Source: Melastoma dodecandrum | Taxonomy: Eukaryota; Streptophyta; Magnoliopsida; Myrtales; Melastomataceae | Length of the DNA stretch: 64,000 nucleotides | Assembly (NCBI GenBank): GCA_029817715.1 | Contig: JARUPY010000085.1 | Coordinates: 6,076,001 to 6,140,000, forward strand | Direction of reading: 5' to 3' | Shown: piece after piece, positions 58,001-64,000 of the stretch | Position numbering within the stretch: the stretch's first letter is position 1 | How the letters are laid out: the number at the start of each line of letters is the position of its first letter | Translations under genes and position numbers: made by a program | The notes under the pieces: generated by a model | Told to the model about the DNA's origin: nothing | Databases searched by the model: none | Seen by the model: the letters and a program-made list of their open reading frames with translations, nothing else

Positions 58001-61000
58001 TTCGTTACGTTTGAGCTTCTTGCATGCTTTAATTGGTGCCTATTTTTAGGGAAGAGCTTGCATCACTTGTAGGGGAAAAAAGGCTGCATACTTAAAGTTA
58101 TGCCTTCTTTGCATCAAGCATTTGAAGTGTTGCTGACAATGACACTCCTATTGTTTTTCCATGGACATCAACACAAAAGATTTTGTTCCGTATTCCTGTC
58201 CCATTCAGGGAGCATTTCTTTCTGTTTGTAGTTGGGCTACTTTGCCAAGATTTTTTCTGTGCAGAAGTCTCTGCTTCACAATTTGTTTAACTACTTGCAA
58301 AAAAAATTAGCTGCTTTTCTATGTAAACTAGTGCATGGGGTTCCCATATTACTTAACTTTTTCCCTTTCCATTTGGAACGTTTTTACTGGTTTGTGTTTT
58401 ATCTTGTCAGATGCCAGGAGCATATTAAAATTTTCCTTTGTAGGTTTTGATTTTTTTTCCACGCCACTTTTCACATCTCTCATTTTGATCCTTGAACTAT
58501 TCAGGAGACGGAACGTCTCAAGACTACATTGGAGAAGGCAGTCGTGAAGCTTGAGGTAATTCCTCCTTTTGTTTATCTTCCAATGTCCTGTTATGTATTT
58601 CAAACTTGAGTCCTTTGAGAACTTTATAATGGATTCTTGTTGATTTTTGGCATACGCTATTTGTTGACAATAATTTCTGCCCTTTTGTTTGAATTTTAAC
58701 TCTGTTATTATCTTTTTACCATTCCTTGTTGAGCCTTTCATAAGAAGGGGCAATTTATATCATTGGTAAGTCATTTCCTCTACTTTTTAGGAGTTCGTAG
58801 TTCCCCATCACTCTGACTTGTCCTATATCACAATCGGCAGAAGCAATCTCGGCAAGATCAAGGTTCTTTATCACCTCAAGATGTGCCCCACCCGTCAGGT
58901 TCTCAATCAGATGCTAAACATGTTACCATACCCAGCGATGGAGCAGATGTTTGGGAATTGGATCCAAAATGTTTGGAGTTTGAAAATAAAGTTGCATCTG
59001 GTTCATACGGTGATCTGTAAGTCAATGTTCTTTGCCATGTCCTTGCTGAAACCAGAATGTTCCTTAATGTTTGTTTTGGTACCAGGTACAAAGGTACGTA
59101 TTGCGGTCAGGATGTGGCTATCAAGGTTTTGAAGCCCGAGCGTGTGAATTCTGATTTGCAGAAAGAGTTTGCTCAAGAAGTTTACATTATGAGGTTCATG
59201 TGTATATCCCTCGGATTTTTGTTTCAGAGTGAAAAGGAATTGAATTAAGAATTATCATTTTATTTAGAAAAATGTCCAAAAATTACTGAGGTTCAAATTA
59301 TTTCTAACACCTAGGCATTGTGAACCCACCAAGTAGTCCTATATTGTTGAAACTAACAATCCTTGTAGTTATGTTCCTCCCATCCGTTTTCTTAGTAGTT
59401 GCAAAGTTGGTCGTGAGCTATTAAATGTATCAGTCCTTCCGGTTGTTTTGTCCTAGCTATTTTCTTTTGGATTAAAAGGCTTTATAGTATCTATATTGAA
59501 TGATTTGCTTTAATGTTGGGTAATATTAAGGCTGTCATCTGCCTGCTTGGCGTATTTTTATTTAGTTATGTATCACATATCTACATGATTCTTTTCATGG
59601 CACTAGCACAGTGTTCACACCTAGTCCTTTGTATTTGATGAATATTACCGATGTATCTCTCCTCCAAACTGCCGTGATAATTTCACGTATTATTTCAATG
59701 GGAAGCTAACAGTGTCTATATTTCAGGAAAGTTCGACATAAGAATGTGGTCCAATTTATTGGTGCATGCACAAAATCTCCTAGTTTATGCATTGTCACTG
59801 GTAATTCCCTCAGCACAACAAGTGATTTAATCGAGTCAATAATTAGTTGCCTATTTCTCTTCATTAGGAGTGTGGTTCTTAGTGGAAATTACTCTTCTGC
59901 CTTTCCTTCAGAATTTATGTCTGGTGGAAGTGTCTACGATTATCTTCACAAGCAAAAAGGTGTTTTCAAGCTTCCTACGCTGTTGAAAGTAGCTATTGAT
60001 GTTTCCAAGGGAATGGATTATCTACACCAACATAACATTATCCATCGAGATTTGAAGGCCGCAAATTTGCTGATGGATGAAAATGAGGTAAGGTTTTTAC
60101 TTGGAACAGCTCTTTCTCCTTTTATTTTCCTTGAGAGGACTTATTGAGCTTGATAACTTTCACTGCAGGTTGTTAAGGTGGCTGATTTTGGGGTTGCCAG
60201 GGTGAAATCTCAATCTGGTGTTATGACAGCAGAAACTGGAACATATAGATGGATGGCACCTGAGGTTTGTCATAGTTAGATGGGAAAAATGCACAAACCC
60301 CGAGATTTTGTCAACTCAAACATATTTTGTTAAAATTTTGCTGGTCTAAGAAGACATGATTAACTTCTTCCATCAAATGCTCTGCCCCAAATGCTCTCCA
60401 TCAACCTTAATTTAGCTGGTCAATACATCATGACTGCCGTTATGATGTATTGGATGGAAAATAAATTCCGTGGACGTACATATATCCCGTCTTCCCTGGT
60501 TGTGATGTCAGCAGTAATGTTGTTCATGAACTCTTTGAAGTCTGCATCTCGCAGTCCATCTGATGAAGTCCACTTCCTTTTTCATTAATATTCATATTGC
60601 GCGATCCTTATAACAAGAGATTGTTTTGTTGAAGGTTATTGAACACAAACCCTACGATCACAAAGCAGATGTTTTCAGTTTTGGCGCAGTATTATGGGAA
60701 TTATTGACAGGAAAGGTAAGTTCACCCATTCCTCGCTCTCTGAGGGAATTTAGTCCATGTATTGACTGCTTTTCATACCATTTCTCTCTCAGCTTCCGTA
60801 TGAACTCCTGACCCCCTTGCAAGCAGCTGTTGGTGTTGTTCAAAAGGTACTTCAATAGTTTAACTTTGATTACTACAGCTGCTCTTCGGAATGACTGCTT
60901 GTGACCCAGTGTAGGGTGAATTCACTAAATGATTTCACCATAATTGGATCGCCTGGTGCTTTACAAAGGTGTGATGGGGCATTTGAAAAATATTACATTT

Positions 61001-61530
61001 TACAGATATCTCCATCTCCGTGCAGCCTCATTAGTTTGTTAGCTTGATGGAGAGGAATATTGTAGGAATTAAGGTTTTATGATTTCCCTCGTTTAAGGAT
61101 TTTGAATTATGCTCATATGATTTGGGTATATATGGGGTTAAGTGTCTCCGACCTACAATACCCAAGAATACTCATCCGAAGCTGGTGGAGCTGCTGGAGA
61201 TATGTTGGCAGCAAGATCCGGAATTGAGGCCCGACTTTTCAGAAATCATTACAGTTTTGCAGCAAATAGCGAAGGAGGTGAGTTGTGTCTGATGTGTTCT
61301 ATCTCCATTAAACAGTGGAAGCACGAGAAGTTTACTGGTTGCAAACAGGATTGGTTTCTGGTTGTCGGCGATTAGAACCCCCTTTCATATTCCTTTGTTT
61401 TCCGATATCTTTGAAACTCATTTCAGAACCTTGCATATGGAGCCTGCAGGTTGGGTGTGAGGGAGACGATAGAAGCCGAGACAAGCCCGGCGGATTCTTT
61501 TCCGTGCTGAGGAGAGGACATGGGCACTGA
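55094..61530 (+). CDS. STY46: ACT-domain serine/threonine/tyrosine kinase, STY46/STY17/STY8 type
   Basis: Sixteen exons give 580 residues: 55094-55317, 55874-55988, 56910-56995, 57150-57269, 57568-57622, 57733-57843, 58504-58554, 58841-59016, 59086-59193, 59727-59800, 59912-60087, 60169-60264, 60635-60715, 60793-60846, 61143-61277 and 61450-61530. The N-terminus has [15 protein letters not shown] and [20 protein letters not shown]. The ACT domain is at about 185-245 ([36 protein letters not shown]). The kinase domain runs from about 300: [23 protein letters not shown] (ATP lysine), [19 protein letters not shown] and GTYRWMAPE. In Arabidopsis these cytosolic kinases phosphorylate transit peptides of chloroplast preproteins. 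Exon 15 starts with Cys where Gly is usual (KGLRP becomes KCLRP). Confidence 0.95.
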
Positions 61531-62410
61531 ACTTAATAGACTTGCGCTTCTTTACTTTGATCGATCTTCCAACCATACATCTGCTCCAGGTTGGGCTCTA
61601 TACAGCATCGTCTATCCACGTGATATAAGTTATCTTTTCCCCGCCTCGGCTTTCCGATTTCGTAAGTTGGTTCACAATTCTCCACAGTTTTGGCCATTCA
61701 TTTGCCCACACAAGCGTTGAATCTTAAATTTAATCGATTGTGATAAGCAACTGTGACTTGATGAGGTCTTTTTTAGATTGTTGCAATCTCTCTTACATAT
61801 TCTGAAAATTGCGGGATCCTTGAGAGGAGATCATATCTGTTACATGCATCACTCTTTTTTATATTAAAAAAAAATACAAAGAAAATTAATACTAGTCAAT
61901 TCACTTTTCGGTTGGAAATCACTTTTTTCTTGTAGATTAAGTGGCGTTGTTGCTTAGGGATAATATTTCTAGAAATTAGAAACTAGAAACCTGTTTTACG
62001 AATTTCTTTCGAAACTAACCTTAATTTCATACAAAGCTCCTTTCCAGTATGCGTAAAATTATATTCATCAAAACCACACACACACACATATATATATAGG
62101 GCCTGGACCTGGAAAATGCGAAAATTATGCAGTGGGCTTGGAAGGGTCTTAACGGGCTTCTGATTGGGTATGGTCTGGGTGAACCTGGAAAATGCTAAAA
62201 ATTAGGCCCCCTTGGGCCCGGACAATTGAATAGGTTTACTATAGCAACCGCCCAATTAGAGAGTTTGCTTAGGAATTGGCCCACGGCCCTGCCCGATGGG
62301 TATTTAATTTAAATTAGTTTGGTCGGTGTGAACGGGCACCGCCTAAACTTGGGCCAGAACGGCACGACTAGAGTTTTGAGCCTGGCCGGGTCTGAACATT
62401 ATAGACAATA
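61531..62410. other. Spacer between STY kinase and the Mutator-like element
   Basis: Kinase 3' UTR, then AT-rich DNA with a CA/TA microsatellite at about 62079-62098. A short direct repeat, CCTGGAAAATGC, occurs at about 62108 and 62182, and the GGGCCCGG-rich text between 62100 and 62400 looks repeat-derived. No gene is present. Confidence 0.45.
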
Positions 62411-62419
62411 TTAAATTTT
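62411..62419. repeat. Target-site duplication, left copy
   Basis: TTAAATTTT, identical to the 9 bases directly after the right end of the element (63376-63384). Confidence 0.8.
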
Positions 62420-63375
62420 GGCAAAATATACTTATATGTCCGTAACTATAGACGAACTTTCTTTTCTGTCAATATCTTTTTTTCATATACACAAATGTCA
62501 CTACCTATTATTTCTACCTTTTTTATGGCCGAATGTTAACGACGTGAGGCAAATTCCCCACGTGGACATAACGGACTTTCAGGGTTCCTACGTGGTGAAG
62601 TCAGGTAAGAAGTGGAAAAGACCCACGCAAGCTATTCCCTTCTCTGGTGGGCGCAAAGCAAAGAAGAGAAAAAGGAAGACAAAGTAACGGAGTTCTTCAA
62701 CTCCGCCAGAACCGTCAAGCTGAGGAACATCGCCCACAGGAAGTACCTCGTTGCAGACGAGGACGAGGCCATCGTTCGCCAGACCTCCAACGGTTCCGTA
62801 CGCCAAGCCTGCTGGGCCATCGAGCCCGTCCCCGGTAAGCCCCATCTCCTCCGTCTCAGGAGTTGCTATGAGAGGTACCTCTCCGCCACCGATGACCCCT
62901 ACCTCTTCAACATCTCTGGGAAAATGGACGGTCACGATACATGTGATCTCAACTCTCGAGCGTCCCGTCGAACCAGGAGATTTCAATTTTTTTTTCCTTT
63001 CTTTTTTTGTTGACCGGTGGCGCCGGCAAAGTCGACCTGGGTGCTTCCTTCTTCCGCCTTCTGCCGCATTTACCGGTCCCAATTAAGGTTCCAAATCTAA
63101 TTTTGATTTGGGGGACTTCTTTCTTCTTCCTGATCCACATATGATTTTTTCACGTTTGGAAACGAGGTCTTTTCCATGTCAGATTTTTCTTACTTCGCCA
63201 AGTAGGACCTTTGGAGCTCCGTTATGTCCATATAGGCGATTTGTCTCACGTCGTCAATATTTGGTCATAAAAAAGGTATAAACCATAGATAGTGACATTT
63301 GTATATATGAAAAAAAGATGTTGACAGAAAAAAAAAAGTTCATTTATAGTTACTGACATATACATATATTTTGCC
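62420..63375. mobile_element. Mutator-like (Pack-MULE-type) element carrying a DUF569 gene fragment
   Basis: A 956-bp unit with long terminal inverted repeats of roughly 210 bp (62420-62632 and 63163-63375). Both ends start GGCAAAATATA when read inward and share TATGTC.GTAACTATA, CTTTTTTTCATATA, ACAAATGTCACTA, GACGACGTGAG/ACGACGTGAG and GGACATAACGGA. A 9-bp exact target duplication flanks it, the length typical of MULEs. There is no transposase. Between the TIRs lies coding-like DNA related to plant DUF569 proteins, which is how Pack-MULEs carry host gene pieces. Confidence 0.85.
62687..62923 (+). pseudogene. Captured DUF569 (actin-crosslinking-like) gene fragment
   Basis: The frame reads EFFNSARTVKLRNIAHRKYL, VADEDEAIVRQTSNGSVRQA, CWAIEPVPGKPHLLRLRSCY and ERYLSATDDPYLFNISGK, about 79 residues of the first beta-trefoil-like DUF569 domain. 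The native start Met is ACG here (62687-62689), and similarity ends at SGK, before the rest of the domain. An upstream in-frame ATG (62612) inside the left TIR would make a chimeric protein of 133 residues. The function of DUF569 proteins is poorly known. Confidence 0.8.
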
Positions 63376-63384
63376 TTAAATTTT
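63376..63384. repeat. Target-site duplication, right copy
   Basis: TTAAATTTT, matching 62411-62419. Confidence 0.8.
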
Positions 63385-64000
63385 TTAGGCCGATTTGTCC
63401 GCCCGGGCATGGGGCAAGGCCGATTTTCGACCACCTTTACATTTCAAATTTAAAAGAATTTAAGACCCAAAGTACGTCTCGGAGAGACTTTTATCGATAG
63501 TGAAATATTACCTAATTGTCCAGAACCTTACAAAATATACAACCAAAATATCTCGGCTGGAAGCGTAATAGATTTGTTCAGTTACCGAGGCACCCGATTA
63601 TCATAGCACTCGATAACTAGTTTTTTTTTGGAATTTTTGCATAAGCCTCGTGATTTTATCCAAATTGCACATTGCCGATAGATAAATCCATCACCTCCTA
63701 AAGTGATCCACTTGTCTCAGCGCTTCAAGACCCTCCTTATATTCTTACGAATATTCAGAGATTCAAAACTAAAGGAATTATCTACTTGGTAGTATTTACA
63801 TCATCACCCGCTTCCTAAGATGTTCATCCATCTCCACACTGATTCATCCACGTGAACACCTATAGAAGCGGACAATTTTTCCCATTTCCAAGGTAATCCA
63901 GAACTAATTAGATGAGGTTATGACCAAAACCAACAAATTTAAATATTAACCATGCAGGATGTAGGGACAATAAATGCGCACTAATACAAACTACTTTTAC
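63385..64000. other. Right-edge spacer
   Basis: AT-rich; no gene or recognisable repeat is seen. Confidence 0.4.

Overview
The window is nuclear DNA from a flowering plant, most likely a woody eudicot. Multi-exon genes have GT-AG introns and plant-specific families dominate: NLP, GLR, SAUR, phytocyanin, SKS, cpSRP43, RopGEF and STY kinase. Exons are fairly GC-rich and spacers AT-rich. I cannot name the species. Exon borders were placed by eye from splice signals, reading phase and family conservation.

Layout. 1.7-4.7 kb: an NLP-type RWP-RK nitrate regulator (+) with a leader intron and an upstream ORF. 5.0-5.8 kb: a PPR pseudogene (-). 6.9-8.1 kb: a TANGO2-like NRDE gene (+), convergent with a seed-type metallothionein (-, 8.4-8.7 kb). 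10.1-13.3 kb: a clade III glutamate receptor-like channel (+). 14-25.8 kb: a SAUR array with six intact genes on the + strand, one gene with an early stop and frameshift, one relic, one inverted diverged copy and two gene-less promoter blocks. 26.7-27.2 kb: plantacyanin (-). 28.7-30.9 kb: a pollen-type SKS multicopper-oxidase homologue (+). 31.9-33.2 kb: a GDSL lipase (+). 33.4-38.7 kb: a repeat-rich block with a GC-rich minisatellite, a BTB pseudogene and a 750-bp element with inverted ends. 39.0-41.6 kb: a zinc-knuckle/GRF protein (-). 43.7 kb: an unrecognised exon (+). 44.2-45.4 kb: cpSRP43/CAO (-, no intron). 46.8-49.1 kb: a RopGEF (+). 50.1-51.3 kb: an F-box/DUF295 gene (-). 51.9-53.3 kb: an F-box/LRR pseudogene (+). 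55.1-61.5 kb: a 16-exon STY46-type ACT-domain kinase (+). 62.4-63.4 kb: a Mutator-like element holding a DUF569 gene fragment.

The genes do not form one pathway; this is ordinary mixed euchromatin. The SAUR array is the most structured part. Alternating A-type and B-type members, shared promoter modules (CACATG about 60-70 bp before TATATAA) and matching spacers show repeated segmental duplication followed by gene and promoter decay. The clearest mobile-element finding is the 956-bp Pack-MULE-like unit with an exact 9-bp target-site duplication. I see no prokaryotic system, CRISPR array, rRNA or tRNA gene.
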